The translations under genes and the position numbers were made by a program. A DNA stretch of 64,000 nt from Lachnospiraceae bacterium (lineage in GTDB: Bacteria > Bacillota > Clostridia > Lachnospirales > Lachnospiraceae). The stretch lies in NCBI GenBank assembly GCA_029054245.1, contig JAIDFQ010000042.1, positions 297,194 to 361,193 on the forward strand, read 5' to 3'. A model generated the notes under the pieces. It did not search any database and was not told the DNA's origin. It saw nothing but the letters and a program-made list of their open reading frames with translations. Of the stretch, positions 17,725 through 25,734 are shown in pieces; within the stretch, counting starts at the first letter, position 1, and the number at the start of each line of letters is the position of its first letter.

Positions 17725-18639
17725 ATGGAATACATGGTAGAGACAAAAGGTCTGACGAAGCAGTATAGAGGCAAGGAGGTGGTCAAGGATGTGGATCTGA
17801 AGGTACCGAAAGCCTGTGTCTACGGCTTTATGGGTCCAAACGGGGCGGGAAAGAGCACTACCCTTAAGATGCTCCTTAGTCTGATACAGATTAGTGCCGG
17901 GCAAGTGACCATAGGAGGGAAGAGCGTCAATCGAAAAAACCGCATTGCCATCCTCAAAAATACAGGCTCCCTGATTGAGTCACCTTCTTATTATGGACAT
18001 CTTACCGGACGGGAGAATCTGGAGATTGTGCAGACGTTAAAAAAGGTGCCAAAGCAGGAGATTGATAAGGTCTTAAAACTGGTTCGGATGGAAGAGCAGC
18101 AGGATAAGAAGGTGCGGGAGTATTCCTTAGGAATGAAACAGCGTCTTGGTCTTGCGGAAGCCCTTCTTGGCAGTCCCGCTCTTTTGATATTGGATGAGCC
18201 CACCAACGGTCTTGACCCGGCAGGCATTTCGGAAATCAGGGAGCTGATCCGGGAATTGCCGGAGCGTATGGGAATGACGGTGCTGGTGTCCAGTCATCTT
18301 TTGGGAGAAATGGATCAGATGGCAGATTATGTTGGAATTATCAACCATGGACAATTAATTTTTCAGGATAAACTGGAAGTCCTTCATGAGCACAGCAGGG
18401 GAAGCTTAAGATTGTGTGCAATGAATCAGGCAGCGGCACTTAGGGTTTTAAAGAGAGAGGGTATTTCCTGTACCCTTAAGGAGGGCGCGCTTGAACTGCC
18501 AAGGCTTTCAGATGATGCGACGGCACGTCTTATTGATCTTCTTTCGGGAGGAGGAGCCGGTGTATACCGGGTGGAGGAAAAACAAAAGAGCCTAGAGGAA
18601 ATTTTCTTAAGCTTGACAGGAAGGAGGGGGAGTCTGTGA
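17725..18639 (+). CDS. ABC exporter ATP-binding protein (BcrA/LanF-like)
   Basis: The 304-residue protein has Walker A GPNGAGKST at 37-45, signature YSLGMKQR at 133-140, Walker B LLILDEPT at 153-160, and a C-terminal extension typical of bacitracin/lantibiotic-resistance ATPases. It would power the two membrane proteins encoded next. Linkage to a divergent two-component system is the classic arrangement of self-protection or antimicrobial-peptide resistance exporters. No lantibiotic precursor or modification gene is in the window, so defence against foreign peptides is more likely than producer immunity. Confidence 0.92.
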   Translation: MEYMVETKGLTKQYRGKEVVKDVDLKVPKACVYGFMGPNGAGKSTTLKMLLSLIQISAGQVTIGGKSVNRKNRIAILKNTGSLIESPSYYGHLTGRENLEIVQTLKKVPKQEIDKVLKLVRMEEQQDKKVREYSLGMKQRLGLAEALLGSPALLILDEPTNGLDPAGISEIRELIRELPERMGMTVLVSSHLLGEMDQMADYVGIINHGQLIFQDKLEVLHEHSRGSLRLCAMNQAAALRVLKREGISCTLKEGALELPRLSDDATARLIDLLSGGGAGVYRVEEKQKSLEEIFLSLTGRRGSL

Positions 18640-19400
18640 TGTTGTGTGAATGGAAAACGGAATGGATGAAGGTGCGGCGCAAAAAAATTGTGCTGATACC
18701 TGCCGCTTTTCTCTTATTTACCTTTCTTTGGCTGTCCTGGGCGGTCCGCAGTACGCATGTGGATTCGGCGGAGGATAGCTGGATGTGGCTGTTATTGTGC
18801 ATAAGTATTGTGAATACCATCTTGATGCCCACCATGATCGCCATGCTTGCAAGCCGTCTTTGTGATGTAGAATTAAAGGGAAATACGCTGAAGCTTCTCT
18901 GTACCATGGAGCGCAAAGGGCGGTTATTTGATATGAAGCTTTTGACAGGGGCTGTATATGTGGAAGGCTATGTGGCAATGGAGCTTGTAATGATGCTTGT
19001 GTTTGCACGGACGCACGGATTTGCAGGAGGATTAACGCTGCGGCATCTGATTTGTTTCCTGCTGCAGTGCGGGCTTGTGAGTCTGGGAGTATTGCTGTTT
19101 CAGATGCTTTTATCTTTGTTCAGCGCCAATCAGATTCTGCCTCTGGCTGTAGGGTTGGCAGGTTCTTTTCTGGGACTGTTCAGCTGGTTCATGTCTTCGC
19201 CTTTTTGGAGAGTAATTGTTTGGTCGTACTATAATCTGCTGGCATATATCGGACAGAATTGGGAGGAGAGCAGCCATGTTGTGAGCTTTTATGAAAGACC
19301 CTTGGACCAGACGGCGCTGGTAACGCTTTTGGCCGCGCTGTCCATCGGGTATGTTTGGAGCAGACAATTGTTTATGCGCCGCACACCGGGTTGCGGCTGA
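18639..19400 (+). CDS. ABC-2 type permease (LanE-like)
   Basis: A protein of about 253 residues with six predicted hydrophobic segments, first at about 17-38. The ATG at 18639 overlaps the ATPase stop codon (TGATG) and follows a GGAGGGGG ribosome site, which favours it over a GTG three bases earlier. It is the first of two non-identical membrane subunits of the exporter. Confidence 0.85.
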   Translation: MLCEWKTEWMKVRRKKIVLIPAAFLLFTFLWLSWAVRSTHVDSAEDSWMWLLLCISIVNTILMPTMIAMLASRLCDVELKGNTLKLLCTMERKGRLFDMKLLTGAVYVEGYVAMELVMMLVFARTHGFAGGLTLRHLICFLLQCGLVSLGVLLFQMLLSLFSANQILPLAVGLAGSFLGLFSWFMSSPFWRVIVWSYYNLLAYIGQNWEESSHVVSFYERPLDQTALVTLLAALSIGYVWSRQLFMRRTPGCG

Positions 19401-19436
19401 TGACCTGAAAAAATATTTTTATGAAAGGAGTTCTTT

Positions 19437-20180
19437 ATGAAAGAATTTTCTATGTTGGCAGCATGCTTGAAAACAGAACAAAAAAAACTAAAACATTCCC
19501 ACCTGTGGCTGGTATTTGCGACAATTCCGCTGCTTCCAACAGTACTGGGTGGAGCAAATTATTTGAATAATCAGAGCTTATTAAGGGAAGGGTGGTATTC
19601 CCTGTGGACGCAGCATTCTTTATTCTATGCGTGTTTCTTCTATGGCCCTTTGATTGCCATTTACTGTTCTTATATCTGGAGAGTGGAGCATCTTAATTAC
19701 AACTGGAATAGTCTGATGACTATGCCTGCGCCGGAGAGGGATATCTTTCTTGCGAAACTACTGATGACCCTGCGCTGCACGGTGATTTTGCAGCTCTTTG
19801 TAGGCTTGCTTTTTGTTCTCTCCGGAAAGCTTGTGGGGCTGCCGGGGGTTCCGCCGTTTGAAATCCTGCTCTGGCTGCTGCGCGGCAGTTTAGGGGGCAT
19901 GATAGCGGCAGCGCTGCAGCTGGTACTTTCCATGATGATCCGAAGCTTTGCGGTGCCCATTGCGCTGGCGCTGCTTGGAAGCGTGGCAGGATTTCTACTG
20001 AGCAGTAAAGGATGGGGGCTGTTTTGGCCTTATTCTCTGATGATGGTGGGTATGAATGCAAACAAGAGCACGGATGTCCTTTCCAGTCCGGTTGGCTTTG
20101 CGGCAGCATTATGCGTATTTCTTTTGTTGTTTACCAGTATTGGGATTTGCTATTTAAAATATAAGGATGTGCATGCATGA
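19437..20180 (+). CDS. ABC-2 type permease (LanG-like)
   Basis: The 247-residue protein has about six hydrophobic segments. The pattern LWLVFATIPLLPTVLGGANYL near the N-terminus and the later NYNWNSLMTMPAPERDIFLAK loop are typical of LanE/LanG and MutG-type immunity permeases. It lies 36 bases after the first permease with an AAGGAG site. It would complete a heterodimeric exporter with one ATPase gene. Confidence 0.87.
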   Translation: MKEFSMLAACLKTEQKKLKHSHLWLVFATIPLLPTVLGGANYLNNQSLLREGWYSLWTQHSLFYACFFYGPLIAIYCSYIWRVEHLNYNWNSLMTMPAPERDIFLAKLLMTLRCTVILQLFVGLLFVLSGKLVGLPGVPPFEILLWLLRGSLGGMIAAALQLVLSMMIRSFAVPIALALLGSVAGFLLSSKGWGLFWPYSLMMVGMNANKSTDVLSSPVGFAAALCVFLLLFTSIGICYLKYKDVHA

Positions 20181-20325
20181 GCAGCTGAAAACAATCGTGC
20201 ATTTCTGGCGAAGCCCAACCAGGCGGTATGGTGTGCGGCGAACCGTAAAGGGGTTTATTTTCTTATTGGAAAAAAGGATTGGTTGTAATAAAATAGATAT
20301 ATATGGAGAAGGAAAGGGTGGTATT

Positions 20326-21798
20326 ATGCTGAAGAACATCGTTTTTACGGAAAAGCCGGAGGAGGAGGCATTGAAAGAGCGGTTGAGGAGTGCACGGGAA
20401 AAGCTTTTCAGCCAGCAGATGCAGATTAAGGAGCATAAGCTTCCGGTGTTGGTTCTGGTTGAGGGGTGGGGAACTGCTGGAAAAGGCAGCGCCATAGGGC
20501 AGATGATTCAGAACATCGATCCCAGATTCTTTAAGGTGGCGACAATGGATCAGCCCACAGAGGAGGAGAGCAGGAAGCCGTTCTTATGCAGATACTTTAC
20601 CAAGCTGCCGGAGGCGGGGAAGTTCATGCTTTTGGATTCCGGATGGATGGATGAGGTTACCAGAAAGTGTCTCCACGGGGAGATGGACAAAAAAACTTAC
20701 GAGCAGCGGATTGGCAGCATTAGGAGGTTTGAAAGGCAGCTGACGGACAACGGATATCTGGTGATGAAATTTTTCTTTCACATCAGCGAGAAGGAACAGA
20801 AGAAGCGGATAGATGCGCTTAACAAGGATATCGACACCAGCTGGCGGGTCAGTGAAAATGATAAGTGGCAGAACAAGCATTATAAAAAGTGCGAGGAAGT
20901 GTTCAGTCGATACATGGAAGACACCAATGCGCCTTCTGCGCCGTGGTATATTATTGATTCTAAATCTAAGAAGTGGGCGGAACTGCAGGTTTTAGAGACG
21001 CTGACGCAGGGAATCGAGATTGCCATGCAGAATCGAAATCTGGCAGTGCCTTTATTACAGAATGTGTTTCCGCTCAAAAAAATGCCGAAGCTTTCGGAGA
21101 TAGCTTTGGATGACAAATTCATGGAGGAGGAAGAATATAAGGAGGATCTAGACAGACTGCAAAAGCATTTAGGAGAACTCCATAACCGTCTCTACAGAAA
21201 AAGAGTGCCTGTCATCATTGCTTATGAGGGATGGGATGCGGCAGGAAAGGGCGGAAACATTAAGCGCATTACAGGTGCGCTGGATCCAAGAGGCTATGAG
21301 GTGCATCCAATTGCAAGCCCTGAGCCTCATGAAAAGGCAAGGCATTATCTGTGGCGGTTCTGGACCAGGCTTCCCAAGACGGGGCATGTGGCGATTTTTG
21401 ACAGAACTTGGTACGGACGTGTGATGGTGGAACGGCTGGAAGGCTTTTGCAGCGAAAATGACTGGAAGAGAGCGTACAATGAAATCAATGAGTTTGAGAA
21501 AGAGCTCCATGACTGGGGGGCAGTGATTATCAAGTTTTGGGTGCAGATTGATAAAGATACCCAGCTTGCCCGCTTTAATGACAGACAGAACACGCCTGGG
21601 AAGCAGTGGAAGATTACGGAGGAAGACTGGCGCAACAGGGAAAAGTGGGATGAATATGAGGTGGCAGTGGACGAGATGATACAAAAGACCAGCACGGTCT
21701 ATGCACCTTGGCATATCTTGGAGTCGGTGGATAAGAAATATGCCAGGATCAAAGCGCTTAAGATTGTGATTGAAGAATTGGAAAAGGTACTTGGATAG
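20326..21798 (+). CDS. Two-domain polyphosphate kinase 2 (PAP-type)
   Basis: The 490-residue protein carries two tandem PPK2 P-loop domains, the length and layout of polyphosphate:AMP phosphotransferase, which makes ADP from AMP and polyphosphate. The N-terminal domain has EGWGTAGKGS (46-55); the C-terminal one has EGWDAAGKGG (301-310), a Walker B IFDRTWYGRV and the NDRQNTPGKQWK lid region. In known class II enzymes the C-terminal domain is the active one, and here it keeps all the expected residues. The start is the ATG at 20326 behind GGAGAAGGAAAGGG; a longer frame open to 20167 overlaps the permease gene and lacks a ribosome site. Confidence 0.92.
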   Translation: MLKNIVFTEKPEEEALKERLRSAREKLFSQQMQIKEHKLPVLVLVEGWGTAGKGSAIGQMIQNIDPRFFKVATMDQPTEEESRKPFLCRYFTKLPEAGKFMLLDSGWMDEVTRKCLHGEMDKKTYEQRIGSIRRFERQLTDNGYLVMKFFFHISEKEQKKRIDALNKDIDTSWRVSENDKWQNKHYKKCEEVFSRYMEDTNAPSAPWYIIDSKSKKWAELQVLETLTQGIEIAMQNRNLAVPLLQNVFPLKKMPKLSEIALDDKFMEEEEYKEDLDRLQKHLGELHNRLYRKRVPVIIAYEGWDAAGKGGNIKRITGALDPRGYEVHPIASPEPHEKARHYLWRFWTRLPKTGHVAIFDRTWYGRVMVERLEGFCSENDWKRAYNEINEFEKELHDWGAVIIKFWVQIDKDTQLARFNDRQNTPGKQWKITEEDWRNREKWDEYEVAVDEMIQKTSTVYAPWHILESVDKKYARIKALKIVIEELEKVLG

Positions 21799-21808
21799 AA
21801 AGCGTTTG

Positions 21809-21843
21809 ACCAGTCGGAGTAAAGCTTCCGGCTGGTTCTTTTA
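21809..21843 (+). terminator. Intrinsic terminator after PPK2
   Basis: ACCAGTCGGA (21809-21818) pairs with TCCGGCTGGT (21827-21836) with one wobble, followed by TCTTTTA. It also faces the convergent VanW gene. Confidence 0.75.
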
Positions 21844-21860
21844 TAATGTTTAAAAGGAGT

Positions 21861-22688
21861 CTATTTAACTGTTTTCTCGCTGATAAACGGCTCGTACATC
21901 ATAATAGCGGAATTTTGTACGATTAACTGTTCCTTGAGCAGATTGTCTGCCAGATCATATTTTTGCTGGTATAATTCATTATGTCTGCTGTATCCGCCCC
22001 AGAATTCGCTTCTCATTTCATGATTCCGTTCGATGATCTCGTAGCGGTATTCCGGGCTGGAGGAGACGCGCCATTGTCCATGGAGGTAGGTATCATCCAT
22101 CCAGATGGACAACTGGTATGTATCAGATGTGTTGTTGCGGATCATCAAGTCTCCGTGGGGATAAAAGCAGGTGGCGCCGCTGCCGAAAGGCTGGGTCCGA
22201 TTGGAATCAGGAAATACGTCATAGCTGTGGCGGTGCCGCTCCGTTACGGTAAGGGGTGTGTGGATGGTCATCCAGAAAATCAAATTGGAAAGCTGGCAGA
22301 GACCGCCGCCGCACCCCGCATGAAAGGTGCCGGATTTTAAGACCATTCCGTCTAAATAGCCTTTGCGCCTGGAAGGCTTTCCAATCAGTTTCCAATAGCT
22401 GAATACCTCGCCCGGACGGAGAAGGATTCCGCTTACTTTGGCACTGGCAAGCCTTAAGTTCGTAACTTTGTTGTGCTGCATCCACATATCTACATCTTTT
22501 AATTTTCGGAAAAGAGGAGTCTTGTGCGTAAAATAAACGAAGGGAAGATGAGAGGACTGTCTGGTTTTGGCAAATTGCCTGTTCATTGTAAGCCATAGCA
22601 GATGACGGAGAAAACTATAGTAGATAAGACCTAGTTTGCTCCTTAGGGCGGAACGTTTGATGGGTTTTTGCATAGCGTTATTTTTCAT
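21861..22688 (-). CDS. VanW family protein
   Basis: The 275-residue protein has the VanW core: RPGEVFSYWKLIGKP, then GCGGGLCQLSNLIFW and the ERHRHSYDVFPDS...FGSGATCFYPHGDLMIRNN block. VanW occurs in some vancomycin-resistance clusters and widely elsewhere; its biochemical role is unproven. No van ligase genes are near. The start is the ATG at 22688 behind AGAAGG; a further 19 codons are open upstream without support. It has no obvious signal peptide. Confidence 0.9.
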   Translation of the reverse strand: MKNNAMQKPIKRSALRSKLGLIYYSFLRHLLWLTMNRQFAKTRQSSHLPFVYFTHKTPLFRKLKDVDMWMQHNKVTNLRLASAKVSGILLRPGEVFSYWKLIGKPSRRKGYLDGMVLKSGTFHAGCGGGLCQLSNLIFWMTIHTPLTVTERHRHSYDVFPDSNRTQPFGSGATCFYPHGDLMIRNNTSDTYQLSIWMDDTYLHGQWRVSSSPEYRYEIIERNHEMRSEFWGGYSRHNELYQQKYDLADNLLKEQLIVQNSAIMMYEPFISEKTVK

Positions 22689-22824
22689 AGAATACCTTCT
22701 TACTGAAATGTGGTACCTAATTGTGTATGAGCTTAATTTTAACACTTTTAGTAGATTATAACAATGGCAATCTTGACATGCTTCTTATTTTTTAGATGAT
22801 CTCATAAAAATTTTACGCTATAAG

Positions 22825-22873
22825 TTGTGCTTCCATAGGAATCCATTTATAATAAGATTAGTTGTATAAATGG
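22825..22873 (+). promoter_or_regulatory. Promoter with palindrome upstream of the AAA-ATPase remnant
   Basis: TTGTGC (22825-22830) and TATAAT (22848-22853) are 17 bases apart. CCATTTATA (22843-22851) and TATAAATGG (22865-22873) form a perfect inverted repeat overlapping the -10 box, as an operator would. It now leads into a broken gene. Confidence 0.6.
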
Positions 22874-22928
22874 ACATATCGGCTGGACTATATAGCTGTA
22901 AAATGAAGTAAGAAGAGGATGATATTCT

Positions 22929-23331
22929 ATGGCAAGGACGGTGGCAATCGGGCATCAGAATTTTGAGACGATACGGAAAAATGATTTTTTTTATATTGAT
23001 AAAACCTCCTTTATACGTGATTGGTGGGATGGCGGGGATAGTGTGACGTTAATTACAAGACCGAGGCGTTTCGGCAAGACACTTACGATGAGCATGGTGG
23101 AGCAATTCTTTTCTGTTGAGTATGCAGGAAGGGAAGACAGAGCCGGAACGCTTCTACCTTGGTTTCGTGTTAGGACTGATTGTTGAATTGGCGGGACGCT
23201 ACGCGGTGACTTCTAATCGGGAGTCCGGTTTTGGTCGCTATGATGTAATGTTGGAACCTCATAAGAAAGAGGATAACGGGATACTTCTAGAATTTAAGGT
23301 TAGGGACCCAGAAGAAGAAGGTTTTGATTAA
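22929..23331 (+). pseudogene. AAA-ATPase-like / PD-(D/E)XK nuclease protein, internally deleted
   Basis: The first 70 or so codons encode the N-terminus of the AAA-ATPase-like family (pfam09820): IGHQNFETIRKNDFFYIDKT and a Walker A in RPRRFGKTLTMSM. The end, in another frame (from about 23130), encodes the C-terminal nuclease-like domain (DUF1703/PD-(D/E)XK): YLGFVLGLIVELAGRYAVTS, GFGRYDVML and ILLEFKV. Intact proteins of this family are roughly 500-600 residues, so some 350-400 codons are missing and the frame is shifted. These proteins are abundant in gut Lachnospiraceae and Bacteroidetes, often in multiple copies; their role is not settled. Confidence 0.88.
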
Positions 23332-23361
23332 GAAGGGATAAAATAGAATTTGAATTTATAT

Positions 23362-23418
23362 TTGACATGATGTGACTGCTGTGATAGTCTGAATGTATAG
23401 ACTATCACAGCAGTCACA
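23362..23418 (+). promoter_or_regulatory. BlaI-type operator and promoter of the blaI-blaR1 operon
   Basis: TTGACA (23362-23367) and TAGTCT (23385-23390) are 17 bases apart. TGTGACTGCTGTGATAGTCT (23371-23390) is the perfect reverse complement of 23399-23418, with an 8-base gap. The arms cover the spacer, the -10 box and the start region. Each arm ends in a BlaI-like GTGATAGTC half. Almost the same sequence recurs at 25616-25671. Confidence 0.85.
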
Positions 23419-23511
23419 TTTTTGTGGCAGTGAATAACGTTCTGCCAAGGAAAGAAGGTCTGTGTTTACCTGGCTGTAGAAAGTTATGTGCGAGAAAGGA
23501 ACGAAGATACC

Positions 23512-23865
23512 ATGAAATTATTTGATTCAGAACGAAAGGTAATGGAAGTGCTTTGGCGGGAAGGGGAAATGGCGGCAGGGCAGATTGTAAAGATTTTAAA
23601 GGAAGAGACCGGGTGGAACAGGAACACCACCTATACCGTCATCAAGAAATGTGTGGATAAAGGCGCTATCAAAAGGCAGGAGCCGGGCTTTGTGTGCAGC
23701 CCGTTGATTTCCAGGCAGGAAGTGCAGGATTATGAGACGGAAGAGCTGATTGATAAGATGTTTGATGGTTCTAAGGAAAAGTTTTTTGCCGCCTTTTTGG
23801 ATGGTAGAAAATTGTCGAAGCAGGAAGTGGATCAGCTTAAAAAGCTAATTGATGACTTGAACTGA
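23512..23865 (+). CDS. BlaI/MecI-family transcriptional repressor
   Basis: The 117-residue protein has the winged-helix of the BlaI/MecI/CopY family: MEVLWREGEMAAGQIVKIL, then TGWNRNTTYTVIKKCVDKGAI. A C-terminal dimerisation helix region follows (KEKFFAAFLDGRKLS), where BlaI is normally cleaved. It should bind the inverted repeat 94 bases upstream and be inactivated by the metalloprotease encoded 32 bases downstream. The ATG at 23512 is chosen as the homologous start (family proteins begin just before the LxxxE segment); an earlier ATG at 23488 is in frame. Confidence 0.93.
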   Translation: MKLFDSERKVMEVLWREGEMAAGQIVKILKEETGWNRNTTYTVIKKCVDKGAIKRQEPGFVCSPLISRQEVQDYETEELIDKMFDGSKEKFFAAFLDGRKLSKQEVDQLKKLIDDLN

Positions 23866-23897
23866 GTAGAAGTGATGACAGTTTAGGAGGGTATGAA

Positions 23898-25478
23898 ATG
23901 AGTCTGATACAGATGAGTGCAGCGGCGGGGATTTTGATTTTGGGGATTGTTCTGTTCCGTTCCCTATTGGTACACCGCCTGCCGAAGAAAGTGATGATTT
24001 TGCTTTGGGAAATTGCTATTTTGCGTTTGCTGCTTCCCTTAGCCGTCCCGATTCCCTTAGATATTCCAGAGCCCTGGGCGGATGCCAGAAGCTTGGTCGC
24101 AAACGATAAAGCGTATCATGTTACGATTGCAACATACGATGGCCATTTTGGGGAAATGAAGACCCAAGAAATTGCCAATATAAGTTTTGACGAAACGGAA
24201 GGGATGGATGCAAGTACTGTCTGTGGAATCGTTTATCTGCTGGGGACAGCAGTTATGCTTTTAGGTTCTGTTTTTCTTTATGTGCGTGACAGCAGACTGT
24301 TTAAGGAGGGGCTTCCCATGCCGGAACAGGAGAAGGAGAGGCTGATTGCTCTAGCAGCAAAAGAAGAGAAAGACAAACAGCAGCTGCGGGAAATCAGATT
24401 TCAGACATCTGACCGCACAGCAACACCTGTGACTTATGGGGTGATACGTCCGGCAATTGTCTTTCCTAAAGGATTTTCGTTAAGGGAAGATGAGGAGATA
24501 AGTTTTTGCCTCCGACATGAATGGGTGCATATAAAGCATCATGATAATTTGAAAAAACTGATTGCCCATCTGGCGCTGTGTGTCCACTGGTTCAACCCTT
24601 TTGTGTGGGTGATGTATCTGCTCTTTAACAGGGATATGGAGCTTTTGTGCGACGAGACTGTGGTGCGCCACAGCGGCGGGGAAAGACGGGAGTATGCGAT
24701 GACGCTGTTGTCCATGGCATCATGTAGAGGATTGGGATTCGGTACCGGGCTGGGGTTTGGGAAAAATGCCGTAAAGGAGAGGATTGTAGCGGTCATGACA
24801 TTCAAAAAGACGACGCTGGTGGGCGTGCTGGCAGCAGTTTTCGCAATCAGTATGGCGCTGACTGTTTTTTTTGTCACAAATTCTGAGGCTTATGCTATGA
24901 GATTAGGGTCATTTGACGTATCGGAAGCTGATAGTGGACAGATCAATGTGGCTTATGCAGAGGAGGCAACGGTAAATGTGACGGAAGATGTGTCTTCCTC
25001 TTTGCAGGAGCAGGAATATGCAGACGATGTGATACAGGAGGTGACTGTTATCCAGGCCTATGAGGGTGCGGAGTACACGGCGAGTGCGCAGGATGTGATT
25101 GAACAGGTAAAGGAGAGCGGAGATACAGAGTATGTGGTTAGCGCTTCAACAGAAGCGGCGGTGGCGGAGGAAAGTGCGTACCTGTCAGACAGTATAAGAC
25201 AGTTTGTGGAAGGTCTGGTTGATGAATTTGGCATATACGGACTCAGTGCAGAAATAAATGATAATGATTACCAGCTTTATTATGAGGGAGAGCCTATCTA
25301 CTTTTTTGCAGATAACAAAGCGAAAATCGGGTTCCGGGGAAGAGTGACGAGCCAGCCGGCAGACGCAACTCACGGCGATACGGGGGTAATCACGGATCGG
25401 AATGAGGAAGGAGAAATCGTTGGCCTGATACATTTGTCTCCCGAAGAATCTAAGATTTATTCAGAGTTATGGTGGTAG
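23898..25478 (+). CDS. BlaR1-like M56 membrane metalloprotease/sensor
   Basis: The 526-residue protein has N-terminal membrane helices and a cytoplasmic zinc protease domain with HEWVH at 207-211 and the downstream ELLCDE glutamate. A transmembrane helix follows at about 297-322 (TTLVGVLAAVFAISMALTVFFV), then an outer domain of about 200 residues. In true BlaR1/MecR1 the outer domain is a penicillin-binding domain with SxxK, but here I see no SxxK/KTG set. It is instead acidic and ends with an approximately 90-residue segment (SIRQFVEGLVDEF...ELWW). The ligand is therefore unlikely to be a simple beta-lactam acylation. It is co-transcribed with the repressor. Confidence 0.9.
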   Translation: MSLIQMSAAAGILILGIVLFRSLLVHRLPKKVMILLWEIAILRLLLPLAVPIPLDIPEPWADARSLVANDKAYHVTIATYDGHFGEMKTQEIANISFDETEGMDASTVCGIVYLLGTAVMLLGSVFLYVRDSRLFKEGLPMPEQEKERLIALAAKEEKDKQQLREIRFQTSDRTATPVTYGVIRPAIVFPKGFSLREDEEISFCLRHEWVHIKHHDNLKKLIAHLALCVHWFNPFVWVMYLLFNRDMELLCDETVVRHSGGERREYAMTLLSMASCRGLGFGTGLGFGKNAVKERIVAVMTFKKTTLVGVLAAVFAISMALTVFFVTNSEAYAMRLGSFDVSEADSGQINVAYAEEATVNVTEDVSSSLQEQEYADDVIQEVTVIQAYEGAEYTASAQDVIEQVKESGDTEYVVSASTEAAVAEESAYLSDSIRQFVEGLVDEFGIYGLSAEINDNDYQLYYEGEPIYFFADNKAKIGFRGRVTSQPADATHGDTGVITDRNEEGEIVGLIHLSPEESKIYSELWW

Positions 25479-25510
25479 ATAATTTTTAAAAGTGTCTTTT
25501 AGTGAAAAGA

Positions 25511-25542
25511 AAGTATTCTGTGAAAGCAGAATACTTTTTTTG
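25511..25542 (+). terminator. Intrinsic terminator after the blaR1-like gene
   Basis: AAGTATTCTG (25511-25520), loop TGAAAG and CAGAATACTT (25527-25536) are followed by seven T residues. It separates the regulator operon from the transporter operon, so the latter depends on its own promoter. Confidence 0.93.
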
Positions 25543-25615
25543 TTAAAATGTGCTGTGGCTGAATTACAAAATGAAGTAGTATTGAATGATGTTAGAGTTT
25601 GCCATAAATTTTAGA

Positions 25616-25671
25616 TTGACATGATATGACTACTATGATAGTCTTAACAAGAAGACTATCATAGTAGTCAT
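25616..25671 (+). promoter_or_regulatory. Second BlaI-type operator and promoter (transporter operon)
   Basis: TTGACA (25616-25621), a 17-base spacer and TAGTCT (25639-25644) match the regulator promoter in every spacing. ATGACTACTATGATAGTCTT (25626-25645) is the perfect reverse complement of 25652-25671, with a 6-base gap. Each arm also contains the self-complementary ACTATGATAGT (or ACTATCATAGT), so two dyads lie side by side. The shared core TGACATGAT-TGACT-CT-TGATAGTCT ties this promoter to the BlaI repressor. Confidence 0.88.
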
Positions 25672-25734
25672 TATTGCATTTAGGAAATACACAAAGTATA
25701 ATGGCAACTTGTGAAAACGGAAGGAGTATCAGGA

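Noticed and set aside
17725..20180. A lantibiotic biosynthesis cluster around the LanFEG-type exporter
   Set aside because: No precursor peptide, LanB/LanC/LanM or protease gene was found on either side; the neighbours are tcdA and a polyphosphate kinase, so only resistance is supported.
20167..20325. An N-terminal extension of 53 codons on the PPK2 protein
   Set aside because: It overlaps the permease stop codon, lacks a ribosome site and encodes no PPK2-like sequence, while the ATG at 20326 has a strong site.
21861..22688. A vancomycin-resistance cluster because of the VanW protein
   Set aside because: There is no D-Ala-D-Lac ligase, VanH, VanX or VanRS gene nearby; VanW-family proteins are common alone in Clostridia.
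23371..23425. The blaI inverted repeat read as a terminator because T residues follow it
   Set aside because: The arms overlap a TTGACA-17-TAGTCT promoter, the same layout recurs at 25616-25671 without a good T tract, and a BlaI gene follows, so an operator is the better reading.
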